Origin: Alteriqipengyuania lutimaris
GTDB taxonomy: Bacteria; Pseudomonadota; Alphaproteobacteria; Sphingomonadales; Sphingomonadaceae
Length of the DNA stretch: 64,000 bases
Reading direction: 5' to 3'
Assembly: GCF_003363135.1 (NCBI RefSeq)
Contig: NZ_QRBB01000001.1
Location: 1,834,501-1,898,500, forward strand
Below the pieces are notes generated by a model that saw only the letters and a program-made list of their open reading frames with translations, was not told where the DNA came from and did no database searches. Position numbers and translations under genes: made by a program. Positions 1 through 7,851 of the stretch are shown in pieces. Positions within the stretch are counted from its first letter, which is position 1. Each line of letters begins with the position of its first letter.

Positions 1-196
1 CATGGGTTACGCCAACACGCCCGCGCATCTGGCACCGGATGCGAGCGCGCTGTTCGCGCGCAACCTGTTCAATTTTCTCTCGGCCTTCTGGGACGAAGAG
101 GCAGGGGGGCCCGTCCTCGACGAGGAAATCGGCGATGCGGTGCGGCTGACCAGAGGCGGGCAGGTGGTGAATGCCAGACTGAATGAAGGCGGCTGA
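1..196 (+). CDS. pntAA: NAD(P) transhydrogenase subunit alpha part 1 (PntAA), 3' end only
   Basis: C-terminal 64 residues of a gene that begins before the window. The run GYANTPAHLAPDASALFARN followed by LFNFL is typical of the end of the soluble NAD(H)-binding alpha-1 subunit of proton-translocating transhydrogenase. The separate membrane subunits pntAB and pntB lie about 1.2 kb downstream on the same strand, supporting the call. The enzyme couples proton entry to hydride transfer from NADH to NADP+. The stop codon at 194-196 sits inside the first copy of a 14-bp tandem repeat. The main reservation is the missing N-terminal part. Confidence 0.85.
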   Translation, partial: MGYANTPAHLAPDASALFARNLFNFLSAFWDEEAGGPVLDEEIGDAVRLTRGGQVVNARLNEGG

Positions 197-229
197 ACGA
201 GGGCGGCTGAACGGGGGCAGCTGAAGGAG
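188..229 (+). repeat. Three imperfect 14-bp tandem repeats over the pntAA stop codon
   Basis: Copies at 188-201, 202-215 and 216-229 share the core ggcggctgaacg with a few changes in the third copy. Each copy contains TGA, and the first supplies the pntAA stop. Looks like slippage-type local duplication. Confidence 0.75.
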
Positions 230-242
230 GGGGGTAAGTCCG

Positions 243-605
243 ATGGGGTTGCTGAACCAGACGCAGACCACGCCGCAAGGCTTCGTGGACAACCACGGCC
301 ACGCCCTGGTCGAGGGCGAGGAAGTCTACTTCGCCTTCCGCACGATCCGCGACTGGATCGCCTTCACCGACTGGCGGCTGATCTATGTCGACGTGCAGGG
401 CATCCTCGGCAACAAGAAGGAATATCTGACTGTGCCCTATCGCTCGATCACCGCATTCTCCATCACTAGTGCGGGCACGATCGACATAGATGCGGAGATC
501 GCGGTGTTCCTCTCCGGCCATCCGCCGATCGAGTTCAAGGTCGGCAAGTTCACCAATACCGAGGCGTTGCAGAAGCTTCTCGCCACGCGAATGAACGTCA
601 ACTAG
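243..605 (+). CDS. PH domain-containing protein (bPH_1/DUF1696-like)
   Basis: 120 residues, about the length of a single bacterial PH domain. The pattern GEEVYFAFRTIRDWIAFTDWR, then LTVPYRSITAFSI and a closing helix (NTEALQKLLAT), matches the bacterial PH-like family formerly called DUF1696. No signal peptide or membrane segment is visible, so it should be cytosolic. A purine-rich ribosome site (gaaggagggggg) lies just upstream of the ATG. It sits 46 bp after pntAA in the same direction and may be cotranscribed with the transhydrogenase genes. Molecular role unknown. Confidence 0.75.
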   Translation: MGLLNQTQTTPQGFVDNHGHALVEGEEVYFAFRTIRDWIAFTDWRLIYVDVQGILGNKKEYLTVPYRSITAFSITSAGTIDIDAEIAVFLSGHPPIEFKVGKFTNTEALQKLLATRMNVN

Positions 606-663
606 TTTCGGCCCCGCGCCCAGAGAGATTGGGTGAAGAGATTTGGCGGAGAGACGTTAACCC

Positions 664-1254
664 ATGAGAATTGCTGCCTTCGCAACCGCCATCGTCGCGG
701 CGTCTGCCCTGTCGGCCTGCGCGCCGAGCCTCGCCGACGACGTGGATCTGGCCGATGTCGCGCCGGACGATATCGCCTTCGTCGGCGACTCCCCGATATA
801 TCCCAACGCGACGATCGCAGAGAATATCGCTGCGGCGGACGCATTTTCCCACCTCGCCATGCTCGTTGAGCGCGTCGGCCTTGCCGAAACGCTGGGCGCA
901 GCGGGACCTTATACGATCTTCGCGCCGACCGACGCGGCGTTCGACGAGGTGCCGCAGGCACTTCGCGAGGGGCTGGGACGCCCCGAAAATGCGGATCGGC
1001 TGAAGGCCACGGTGGCAGGTCACGCGATCCCAGGCACGATCACCTCCGCCGACCTGGCCGCGCGGATCGTGGCAGGCGGCGGAAGGTGGGAGGCGCAGAC
1101 CTTGGCGGGCTCCACGCTGACTTTCCGCCAGGATGGCGACAGCCTGCGCATATCCGTCGATAACGGCACCGGCGTGCGCGTGACCATGGCCGATCTCGCG
1201 CAGGCGAATGGCATGATGCACGTGATCGACGGCGTCCTCCTGCCCGAGGGCTGA
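664..1254 (+). CDS. Fasciclin domain lipoprotein
   Basis: 196 residues. It starts with a lipoprotein signal ending LSAC at Cys19, so it is probably lipid-anchored outside the cytoplasmic membrane. The rest is one FAS1 domain: FAPTDAAF near residue 82 is the conserved H1 motif and GMMHVIDGVLLP near the C-terminus is the H2 motif. FAS1 domains act in adhesion or protein interaction; the ligand cannot be read from the sequence. It lies between pntAA and pntAB on the same strand. Confidence 0.85.
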   Translation: MRIAAFATAIVAASALSACAPSLADDVDLADVAPDDIAFVGDSPIYPNATIAENIAAADAFSHLAMLVERVGLAETLGAAGPYTIFAPTDAAFDEVPQALREGLGRPENADRLKATVAGHAIPGTITSADLAARIVAGGGRWEAQTLAGSTLTFRQDGDSLRISVDNGTGVRVTMADLAQANGMMHVIDGVLLPEG

Positions 1255-1357
1255 CCGGCAAATCGCTTGTCCGAGAGCGCCTAGCCCATCGACAGCGCCC
1301 TTTCGCCTTGCAATAACCCGCACATCCGGTTTCGCGCAGGGGAGGCGTGCTTTTAAG

Positions 1358-1642
1358 ATGGACTTCATTTCCGTCCTGTCGATTTTCGTGCTGGCGTGTT
1401 TCGTCGGCTATTACGTGGTGTGGTCGGTCACGCCCGCGCTGCACACGCCGCTGATGGCGGTGACCAACGCGATTTCTTCCGTGATCATCGTCGGTGCGCT
1501 GATTGCCAGCGCCGAGGCAGGTAGCGCGGTCGCCAAGTGGCTGGGCCTTGCCGCCGTGGTGCTCGCCAGCATCAATATCTTCGGCGGTTTCGCGGTGACC
1601 GAACGGATGCTCGCGATGTACAAGAAGAAGGACGGCAAATGA
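1358..1642 (+). CDS. pntAB: NAD(P) transhydrogenase subunit alpha part 2 (PntAB)
   Basis: 94-residue membrane protein with three hydrophobic segments (about residues 4-24, 32-52 and 58-80), the size and topology of the small transmembrane alpha-2 subunit found where PntA is split in two. The ribosome site (ggggagg) is about 12 bp before the ATG. Its TGA overlaps the ATG of the next small ORF (ATGA at 1639-1642). With pntB it forms the proton channel of the transhydrogenase. Separation from pntAA by two genes is unusual. Confidence 0.9.
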   Translation: MDFISVLSIFVLACFVGYYVVWSVTPALHTPLMAVTNAISSVIIVGALIASAEAGSAVAKWLGLAAVVLASINIFGGFAVTERMLAMYKKKDGK

Positions 1643-1812
1643 GCGGGTCGGGAAGCAAGGCGACCGGTCGCCATAAAAAGGCGATGTGGGCGCTCGGGCT
1701 GATCTTTGCGGTGGTCGTTGTGTTCGTGGTGTTCGGTTATTCCGTGGGCAAGGACATGGCGCTGCAAGACAATGCGCGTGATGCTGCCCCCCTGGCGGGA
1801 GAAAGCGAATGA
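1639..1812 (+). CDS. 57-residue single-pass membrane protein between pntAB and pntB
   Basis: Starts at the ATG overlapping the pntAB stop and ends in a TGA overlapping the pntB ATG (ATGA at 1809-1812), so it is translationally coupled on both sides. It has a basic N-terminus (KATGRHKK), one transmembrane helix (about residues 17-36) and an acidic hydrophilic tail, predicting N-in/C-out topology. I do not recognise a family. Coupling suggests equimolar production with the transhydrogenase and possibly an assembly or accessory role; that is inference. Confidence 0.75.
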   Translation: MSGSGSKATGRHKKAMWALGLIFAVVVVFVVFGYSVGKDMALQDNARDAAPLAGESE

Positions 1813-3317
1813 GCCTTCCTCGCGACGTAGAGCCGCTCGCGGTGCCGCCGGGGTCGGATTACGCGGTGAGCCATGCGGTCGAGACCGCTGCCGCGCACGG
1901 GCCGACCAATCCCTGGGTTGCGCTCGCCTATCTGGTGGCGGGGGTGTTCTTCATTCTCGCGCTGCGAGGGCTTTCCAGCCCCGCGACCAGCCGGGCGGGC
2001 AACCGCAACGGGATGATCGGGATGCTGATCGCGGTCGTCACCGTGATCGTCACCCACGACATCGCCAATATCGTCGAAATCCTGATCGCAATCGCGATCG
2101 GCGGACTGATCGGCTTCACCATTGCGCGAAGGATCGCGATGACCGCGATGCCCGAGCTGGTTGCGGGCTTCCATAGCCTCGTCGGCATGGCAGCGGTGCT
2201 GGTCGGCTTGGCCGCGTGGATGAACCCCGGGGCGTTCGGCATTCTGGACCTCGATGGCCAGATCCTGACTGTCAGCCGGATCGAGCTGGGACTGGGCATC
2301 GCCATCGGCGCGATCACCTTCAGCGGCTCGGTCATTGCCTTCCTGAAGCTTTCCGGCCGGATGGGCGGCAAGCCGATCATGCTGCCGGGGCGCCATGTCA
2401 TCAACCTCGGCACGCTCGCCGCGATCATCGCGCTGATCGCAGCCTATGCGATGTCGGCCACGGCGGGTCCGGGCGAGGGCTGGATGATTATCGCCATTGC
2501 CGCGCTCGCCTTCGCCATCGGTTTCCTGCTCATCATCCCGATCGGAGGGGCGGACATGCCGGTCGTGGTTTCGATGCTGAACTCCTATTCCGGCTGGGCG
2601 GCAGCGGCGATGGGCTTCACGCTTGGCAACACGGCGATGATCATCACCGGCGCGCTGGTGGGCTCCTCGGGCGCGATCCTGAGCTACATCATGTGCCGCG
2701 CGATGAACCGCAGCTTCATCTCCGTGATCGCGGGCGGCTTCGGCGCGGACGACAGCGCTGCTGGCGGCGGCGAGGCGCGCGAGCAGCGGCCGTACAAGCA
2801 GGGCAGCGCCGATGACGCAGCCTTCATGCTCGAGCAGGCGGAGAAGGTCATCATCATCCCCGGCTACGGCATGGCGGTCGCGCAGGCGCAGCACGCGCTG
2901 CGCGAGATGGGCGATGTGCTGAAAGCCAAGGGCGTGGACGTGAAATACGCGATCCACCCCGTCGCGGGCCGCATGCCCGGCCACATGAACGTGCTGCTGG
3001 CCGAAGCCAACGTGCCCTATGACGAGGTGTTCGAGCTGGAGGACATCAACTCCGAGTTCGCGCAGGCCGATATCGCCTTCATCATTGGCGCGAACGACGT
3101 CGTGAACCCGGCGGCGAAGACCGACAAGAGCTCGCCGATCTACGGCATGCCCGTGTTCGACGTGGGCAATGCCAAGCAGGTGTTCTTCATCAAGCGCAGC
3201 ATGGGCGGGGTCGGCTATGCGGGCGTCGACAACGACGTGTTCTATCTGAACCAGACCACCATGCTGCTGTCCGACGCGAAGAAGATGGTCGAGGAAATCG
3301 TGAAGGCGATGGACTGA
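1809..3317 (+). CDS. pntB: NAD(P) transhydrogenase subunit beta (PntB)
   Basis: 502 residues. The N-terminal two thirds is a bundle of hydrophobic helices forming the proton pathway; the C-terminal third is the NADP(H)-binding domain, with GYGMAVAQAQHALREM (typical PntB dinucleotide-binding loop), HPVAGRMPGHMNVLLAEA and IGANDVVNPAA. About 40 residues longer than Escherichia coli PntB, the excess being an N-terminal extension and a loop around residues 315-330 (SAAGGGEAREQRPY). Last gene of the transhydrogenase group. Confidence 0.95.
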   Translation: MSLPRDVEPLAVPPGSDYAVSHAVETAAAHGPTNPWVALAYLVAGVFFILALRGLSSPATSRAGNRNGMIGMLIAVVTVIVTHDIANIVEILIAIAIGGLIGFTIARRIAMTAMPELVAGFHSLVGMAAVLVGLAAWMNPGAFGILDLDGQILTVSRIELGLGIAIGAITFSGSVIAFLKLSGRMGGKPIMLPGRHVINLGTLAAIIALIAAYAMSATAGPGEGWMIIAIAALAFAIGFLLIIPIGGADMPVVVSMLNSYSGWAAAAMGFTLGNTAMIITGALVGSSGAILSYIMCRAMNRSFISVIAGGFGADDSAAGGGEAREQRPYKQGSADDAAFMLEQAEKVIIIPGYGMAVAQAQHALREMGDVLKAKGVDVKYAIHPVAGRMPGHMNVLLAEANVPYDEVFELEDINSEFAQADIAFIIGANDVVNPAAKTDKSSPIYGMPVFDVGNAKQVFFIKRSMGGVGYAGVDNDVFYLNQTTMLLSDAKKMVEEIVKAMD

Positions 3318-3352
3318 TCGGCTGGCCCGGAAGCCTCGTCGCCGGGATCGCC

Positions 3353-3985
3353 TTGGCACTGGGCGGCTGTGCCGCGCAGGCTCCTGTCGCGTCGCCGGCC
3401 CTGCCATTCGTGCTACAAAAGAACGTCTGGCTGGCACTGGATAAGCATCCGCGCGACGTGCTCGACGAGGTTTTGCAGAGCGCCGCCGCCGGGGAAACGA
3501 TCTACGGCCTGCATGACGGTCCGCCAATCGAGGAAAGCGGCGGCGTCGCGCTGACATCCTTCAGCAAGGCGGCGGTGCCCTGCAGCACGCCGTACGGCCG
3601 CATTCCCTTTCCATTCTGGAGCTACGAGAGCCTTTGGCAGTCCATCTGCACCATCGGCGAACTTCGCATCACCAGTTATTCTTTCATACCCACGCACGTG
3701 GATCCTGTGACCGGACAGATCGGGGCGGATCGGGAGAAAGTTCCATCGACGCGTTTCGATCGGGACTATCTGCAGGATCGAGCGGTACGATACAGATTGC
3801 CGCTGGTCGTCGCGACGGACGACCTCAACCGTGGGCAGGTCATCCATCATCTCGCGCGCCCACCGCAGGCACTGCTCGTCCGCGTGTCCGAGCGATCGGT
3901 CATTCTGTTCGTGAACAGCTCGAACCCCGAAAATGGCGACCACTCGGCCTATCAATCAATGGTCGTCTATGAACGGATCGATTGA
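3353..3985 (+). CDS. Hypothetical lipoprotein, start uncertain
   Basis: About 210 residues, not recognised. A lipobox-like LGGC occurs right at the N-terminus, but the first ordinary start codon in frame (TTG at 3353) leaves only five residues before the cysteine, too short for a signal peptide. Reading upstream gives a plausible signal core (GSLVAGIALALGGC) starting near a CTG at 3314 that overlaps the pntB stop. So the true start is either CTG 3314 or the gene has lost its start. Base composition is somewhat less GC-rich than its neighbours. No catalytic motif is visible. Confidence 0.55.
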   Translation: MALGGCAAQAPVASPALPFVLQKNVWLALDKHPRDVLDEVLQSAAAGETIYGLHDGPPIEESGGVALTSFSKAAVPCSTPYGRIPFPFWSYESLWQSICTIGELRITSYSFIPTHVDPVTGQIGADREKVPSTRFDRDYLQDRAVRYRLPLVVATDDLNRGQVIHHLARPPQALLVRVSERSVILFVNSSNPENGDHSAYQSMVVYERID

Positions 3986-4024
3986 CGGTTTGTCTCCAGA
4001 CCCCAGCATGGTTAGTCTTCCCTC

Positions 4025-4378
4025 ATGCGGCTTCTCCTCTTCCTCATCCTGCTCGCCGTGCTCGGCGTAGGCGCGTGGCTCTATTTCGGTGACGGGATGC
4101 GCGTGGTGACGGAGCGCAGCGTCAGGGTCGGGCTGGTCGAGGCGGGCGTGCCCGAGAAACAGGCCGCGTGCATGGCTCCGCGCATGACCGAACGGCTCAG
4201 CCCCGAGCAGCTGCGCAAGCTGCAGAATGTCGCGCCGCAGGACGGCGAAGCGGCGCGGCCGCGCGACACGGGCGAGGCGCTGGATCGCATCCGCCGGGTC
4301 GACGATCCCGAAGCGATCGAGGTGACGGTTCGCGCTGCAGCCGCATGCGCCTTCGGTGGGATCTTCGAGAACCTCTAA
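4025..4378 (+). CDS. Hypothetical protein with N-terminal membrane anchor
   Basis: 117 residues. A strongly hydrophobic segment (residues 2-21) is followed by a soluble, presumably periplasmic part with two cysteines (Cys50 and a second near the C-terminus, AAACAF) that could pair in an oxidising compartment. No known domain recognised. A REP-like palindrome pair follows in the intergenic region. The ORF has a normal ATG and codon use consistent with its neighbours. Confidence 0.65.
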   Translation: MRLLLFLILLAVLGVGAWLYFGDGMRVVTERSVRVGLVEAGVPEKQAACMAPRMTERLSPEQLRKLQNVAPQDGEAARPRDTGEALDRIRRVDDPEAIEVTVRAAAACAFGGIFENL

Positions 4379-4407
4379 GGCGTCACATTCAACGACTCCA
4401 GGAAGCT

Positions 4408-4478
4408 CCGTTCGTGCTGAGCTTGTCGAAGTGCGAATGGGGCTGGGCTCGCCCTTCGACAGGCTCAGGACGAACGGC
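4408..4478. repeat. REP-like inverted pair
   Basis: Two 28-bp near-complementary arms, ccgttcgtgctgagcttgtc... at 4408-4435 and ...cgacaggctcaggacgaacgg at 4451-4478, face each other across a 15-bp spacer. The core cgacaggctcagg with ttcg flanks matches repetitive extragenic palindromes common in sphingomonad genomes. The left arm carries two or three substitutions. Lies between convergent-free plus-strand genes and could fold into a long hairpin. Confidence 0.8.
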
Positions 4479-4546
4479 TGAAGAACCTGTAAGCTCTTGT
4501 CTTCGCTCCCATGCATGGCACTATGCAACGCAAAAGGGAGAGAGAC

Positions 4547-5752
4547 ATGATCCGCACGCTTATGGCCGCCACCGCACTGGCGACGCTCGCCTCGCCTGCG
4601 TTCGCCGAAACCATCACCGTGGCCCCCGGCGAGGGCGCGCAGGAACGCCTGCAGGAAGCGCTGATCCTGGCCCAGGCGGGCGACGAGATCGTGCTTGAAG
4701 CCGGGCGCTTCGATCTGACCGACGGGCTCAGCCTCGATGCCGACAACGTCGTTCTTCGCGGTGCCGGAATGCATGCGAGCGTGCTCGATTTCACCGGGCA
4801 GCAAGGCGCGGGCGAAGGTCTGCTCGTGACCAGCGACGGCGTGACGCTGCGCGATTTCGGGGTCGAGAACCCCAAGGGCGACGGGATCAAGTCGAAGGGC
4901 GCGGACGATATCGTCTACCAGGGCATCCGCGTTACGTGGACCAACGGGCCCGACAGCGAAAACGGCGCCTATGGCATCTACCCGGTCGAAAGCACGGGTA
5001 TTTTGATCGACGGGGTGGAAGTGAGCGGCGCTTCGGACGCCGGCATCTATGTGGGCCAGTCGAGCCGGATTACCGTGCGCAATTCGATCGCGAGCTACAA
5101 CGTCGCCGGGATCGAGATCGAGAACAGCCGCAAGGCGATCGTCGAGCGCAACTACGTCACCGGCAATACCGGCGGCATCCTGGTGTTCGACCTGCCTGGC
5201 CTGCCGGTGAAGAACGGCGGCGAAGTGCTGGTGCGGGGCAATCTGGTCGCGAACAACACCACGCCCAATTTCGCGCCTGAGGGCAATATCGTCGCCTCCG
5301 TGCGCCGCGGCACGGGCATCATGGTGATGGCGAACGACACCGTGTGGGTCGGCCAGAACATGCTCTACGACAATCCGACCGCTCCGATCATGGTCATCGC
5401 CTATCCGCTCGCCTTCGAGGACCCGGAGTACAATCCGTACCCGCGCGAAATCAGCATCGATACCAACCAGGTCGACGAAGGCGGCACCGACCCGCAGTTC
5501 GAAGGCGCCGAGCAGCTGCTCGCGGCCTTCGGCGGCGCGCTGCCGCCGGTGATGTGGGACGGCCTCGAAGATCCTGAGATGACCACGCTGATGGTCCATC
5601 CGGACATGGCGGGCTGGTCGGTCAACCTGCCCGAACAGGGCGCGGGCATCGAAGCCGCGCGGCCCGGCCCGCTCCACGTGGGCGCGATCGGCCAGCCGAT
5701 CAGCATCGAGGATTGGGGCGCACCCGAGGCGCTGGAGGCGCGGCTCAAGTGA
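4547..5752 (+). CDS. Exported parallel beta-helix protein (TIGR03805-like)
   Basis: About 401 residues. The ATG at 4547 is preferred over 4511 because a clear ribosome site (aagggagagag) precedes it and a signal peptide follows (ending SPAFAE). The mature part is a run of beta-helix turns: repeated hydrophobic-x-hydrophobic units with N/G/S-rich corners such as NVVLRGAGMHAS, GILIDGVEVSGASDAGIYVG, RITVRNSIASYNVAGIEIEN. Resembles NosD/carbohydrate-binding beta-helix proteins. From memory, this family regularly pairs with the cytochrome-like family encoded next; here the genes overlap by GTGA at 5749. Function of the pair is unknown. Confidence 0.85.
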   Translation: MIRTLMAATALATLASPAFAETITVAPGEGAQERLQEALILAQAGDEIVLEAGRFDLTDGLSLDADNVVLRGAGMHASVLDFTGQQGAGEGLLVTSDGVTLRDFGVENPKGDGIKSKGADDIVYQGIRVTWTNGPDSENGAYGIYPVESTGILIDGVEVSGASDAGIYVGQSSRITVRNSIASYNVAGIEIENSRKAIVERNYVTGNTGGILVFDLPGLPVKNGGEVLVRGNLVANNTTPNFAPEGNIVASVRRGTGIMVMANDTVWVGQNMLYDNPTAPIMVIAYPLAFEDPEYNPYPREISIDTNQVDEGGTDPQFEGAEQLLAAFGGALPPVMWDGLEDPEMTTLMVHPDMAGWSVNLPEQGAGIEAARPGPLHVGAIGQPISIEDWGAPEALEARLK

Positions 5753-6738
5753 TCCGCCATCTCGGCATCCTCGGGATTGCCGCGGCCACGCTCGCGCTGA
5801 CGGCGGGGGTACAGGCGCTGCCTCCGCCCGCGATCAACGACGCCGCGATCACGGATGAGGGATTGCCCGACACGCTGAGCCAATTCGGCTTCTTTCTCGA
5901 TCCGGCGGCAGACGAACCCGCGCCGGGCGTCACTCCCTACCGGCTCAACATGCCGCTGTTCTCCGACGGGGCGGACAAGCATCGTTTCGTCTACGTGCCC
6001 GATGGCGCACCTGTCGATCACGGTGAGCAGGGACTTCTGCAATTCCCGGTCGGTTCGGCGCTGATCAAGACTTTCGCGTTCGGTGAGCGCAAGATCGAGA
6101 CCCGCGTTCTGCTCCACCGTGCCAACGGCTGGATCGCACTCCCCTACGTGTGGAACGAAGAACAGACGCAGGCGACGCTCGCGCTCGCGGGCAAGCGGGT
6201 GCCGGTCACCACGCCATCGGGCGAGGACATCAGCTACCGCGTCCCGAACAAGAACCAGTGCAAGGAATGCCACGGGCTGCAAGGCGCGGTGACGCCGATC
6301 GGACCCAAGGTGCGCAACCTGTCGGCTGCATGGCTGGAAAGCTTCCTCGGCACCGTACCGGAAGGCGCGGACACCATGCCGCTGTGGGAAGACCGTGCTT
6401 CCGCACAGACCGCTGCTGCCGCGCGCGCCTATCTCGACGTCAATTGCGCGCATTGCCACCGTCCGGGCTCGACCGCGTCCAATTCGGGCCTGGATTTGCG
6501 CTGGGAGACCGACGACCCGCACGCCATCGGGATCGGGAAGCGCCCCGTCGCCGCAGGTCGCGGATCGGGTGGACTGATGTTCGACATCGTGCCGGGCGAC
6601 CCCGAAGCCTCGATCCTCGTCTATCGCATGGCGAGCGACGAGCCCGGTGTCGCCATGCCCGAACTCGGCAAGGCGACCGTGCACGAGGAAGGCGTAGCGC
6701 TGGTCGAAAGCTGGATTGCCGGAATGCCTGCGCGATGA
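5749..6738 (+). CDS. Diheme c-type cytochrome, SO2930/HNE_0200 family (TIGR03806-like)
   Basis: About 329 residues from a GTG at 5749 overlapping the upstream stop, which places a signal peptide (hydrophobic core ILGIAAATLALTAG) at the N-terminus. Two haem c attachment motifs are visible: CKECH (mid-protein) and CAHCH about 60 residues later. The N-terminal half, with PLFSDGADKHRFVYVPDG, is typical of the SO2930-type family rather than classical cytochromes. It should be periplasmic and its redox partner is unknown. Coupled to the beta-helix gene, so the two likely act together at the cell envelope. Confidence 0.85.
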   Translation: MIRHLGILGIAAATLALTAGVQALPPPAINDAAITDEGLPDTLSQFGFFLDPAADEPAPGVTPYRLNMPLFSDGADKHRFVYVPDGAPVDHGEQGLLQFPVGSALIKTFAFGERKIETRVLLHRANGWIALPYVWNEEQTQATLALAGKRVPVTTPSGEDISYRVPNKNQCKECHGLQGAVTPIGPKVRNLSAAWLESFLGTVPEGADTMPLWEDRASAQTAAAARAYLDVNCAHCHRPGSTASNSGLDLRWETDDPHAIGIGKRPVAAGRGSGGLMFDIVPGDPEASILVYRMASDEPGVAMPELGKATVHEEGVALVESWIAGMPAR

Positions 6739-6978
6739 AGTGGGTGTTGCGGCGAGCAGGTCGAGACCATTTCGGTGCCCACCCTGGTGATATGGGGCGA
6801 AGAAGACCGGCTGATCCCCGTGCAGGCCGGCATGTGGTACGATAGCCAGCTGTCCGACAGCAGGCTGGTGGTCTATTCCGGCATCGGTCACCTCCCGCAC
6901 GAGGAGGCTGCCAACCGGACAGCCGCCTATGTCGCGCGATGGCTGGGCGAGAAGGTCGGGACCGGCGCAGCGAATTGA
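6739..6978 (+). pseudogene. C-terminal remnant of an alpha/beta hydrolase
   Basis: Open frame after a stop at 6736 encodes EQVETISVPTLVIWGEEDRL...SGIGHLPHEEAANRT. This is the acid (GEED) and histidine (GIGHLPHEE) end of an alpha/beta hydrolase, but the oxyanion loop and nucleophile elbow are absent. The homology starts right where the diheme cytochrome gene ends, so the 5' two thirds appear to have been deleted. A GTG at 6775 could still start a 67-residue peptide, which would not be an active enzyme. Confidence 0.7.
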
Positions 6979-7067
6979 CCCGCAAAGGTGCGGCGCAGCT
7001 ATGGACGGCACGCGCGCTTCCTCGGTAAGGCCATCCCGATACGACACCAGGATTCGAGGATGGAAAT

Positions 7068-7802
7068 TTGCGCAAGCTGGGCCTGATCGGCGGGATGAGC
7101 TGGGTCTCGACCCGCATGTACTACGAATGGATCAACAAGGACGTTATTCGGCGGACCGGGGCGATGACCTCTGCGCCCCTGCTGATCGAAAGCCTCGATT
7201 TTGCGGAGCTTTACGGTCTCACCAAGGAAGACGAGTGGGGCCGCGCGGCGGACATCCTCGTCGATTCGGCGAAGCGGCTTGAAGCGGCGGGGGCGCAGGC
7301 CATCGCGATCGCCGCCAATTCGATGCACCGCATTTACGATCAGGTGGCCGAGGCGGTCGATGTGCCCGTGCTGCACATCGCCGATGCGGTGGGCCGCAAG
7401 ATGAAGGCGGCGGGTGCGGACAATGCGGCGCTGATCGGCACGCGCAACGTGATGACCGAAAGCTTCTATCGCCGCCAGCTGGTCAGCCACGGAGTCGACC
7501 TGCTGCCGCCCGACATGACGCATGTCGAGCGGACCAACGCGATCATCTACGACGAGCTGATGCACGGCAAGGCAAGCCGCGATGCGGAGCGTTTCTTCCG
7601 CACGATGATCACCAACCTGCAGCAGGATGGCGCGAAGGCCGTGGTGCTCGCCTGTACCGAGCTGGATCTGGTGATCGATGTCGACGCCAATGTCCTGCCG
7701 ATCTTCGATTCCGCGCGCATCCATTGTGAGGCGATTGTCGACTGGATCATGGGCGAGGATGACGTCGCGGATGGGCCCGGACATGGCGGGGCCGCTTCGT
7801 GA
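7068..7802 (+). CDS. Aspartate/glutamate racemase family protein, atypical active site
   Basis: 244 residues from a TTG start that gives the family-typical MRKLGLIGGMSW; no ATG is in frame nearby, and gagg lies upstream. The second catalytic motif is intact (ACTELD, Cys196). The first, normally CNT or TNT before M-H, reads AANSMH, so the first catalytic Cys/Thr is Ala83. A two-base racemase mechanism would therefore be impaired. It may be a one-base isomerase/lyase or binding protein. Cytosolic; upstream of the dGTPase gene. Confidence 0.8.
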   Translation: MRKLGLIGGMSWVSTRMYYEWINKDVIRRTGAMTSAPLLIESLDFAELYGLTKEDEWGRAADILVDSAKRLEAAGAQAIAIAANSMHRIYDQVAEAVDVPVLHIADAVGRKMKAAGADNAALIGTRNVMTESFYRRQLVSHGVDLLPPDMTHVERTNAIIYDELMHGKASRDAERFFRTMITNLQQDGAKAVVLACTELDLVIDVDANVLPIFDSARIHCEAIVDWIMGEDDVADGPGHGGAAS

Positions 7803-7851
7803 TGCTCGGCCCGGTTGTGCGGTGGCACGCGGCGGGATAGACGGCGGCGGC

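Noticed and set aside
1737..3557. 606-codon minus-strand open frame opposite pntB
   Set aside because: Antisense shadow of pntB with His/Arg/Asp-rich composition.
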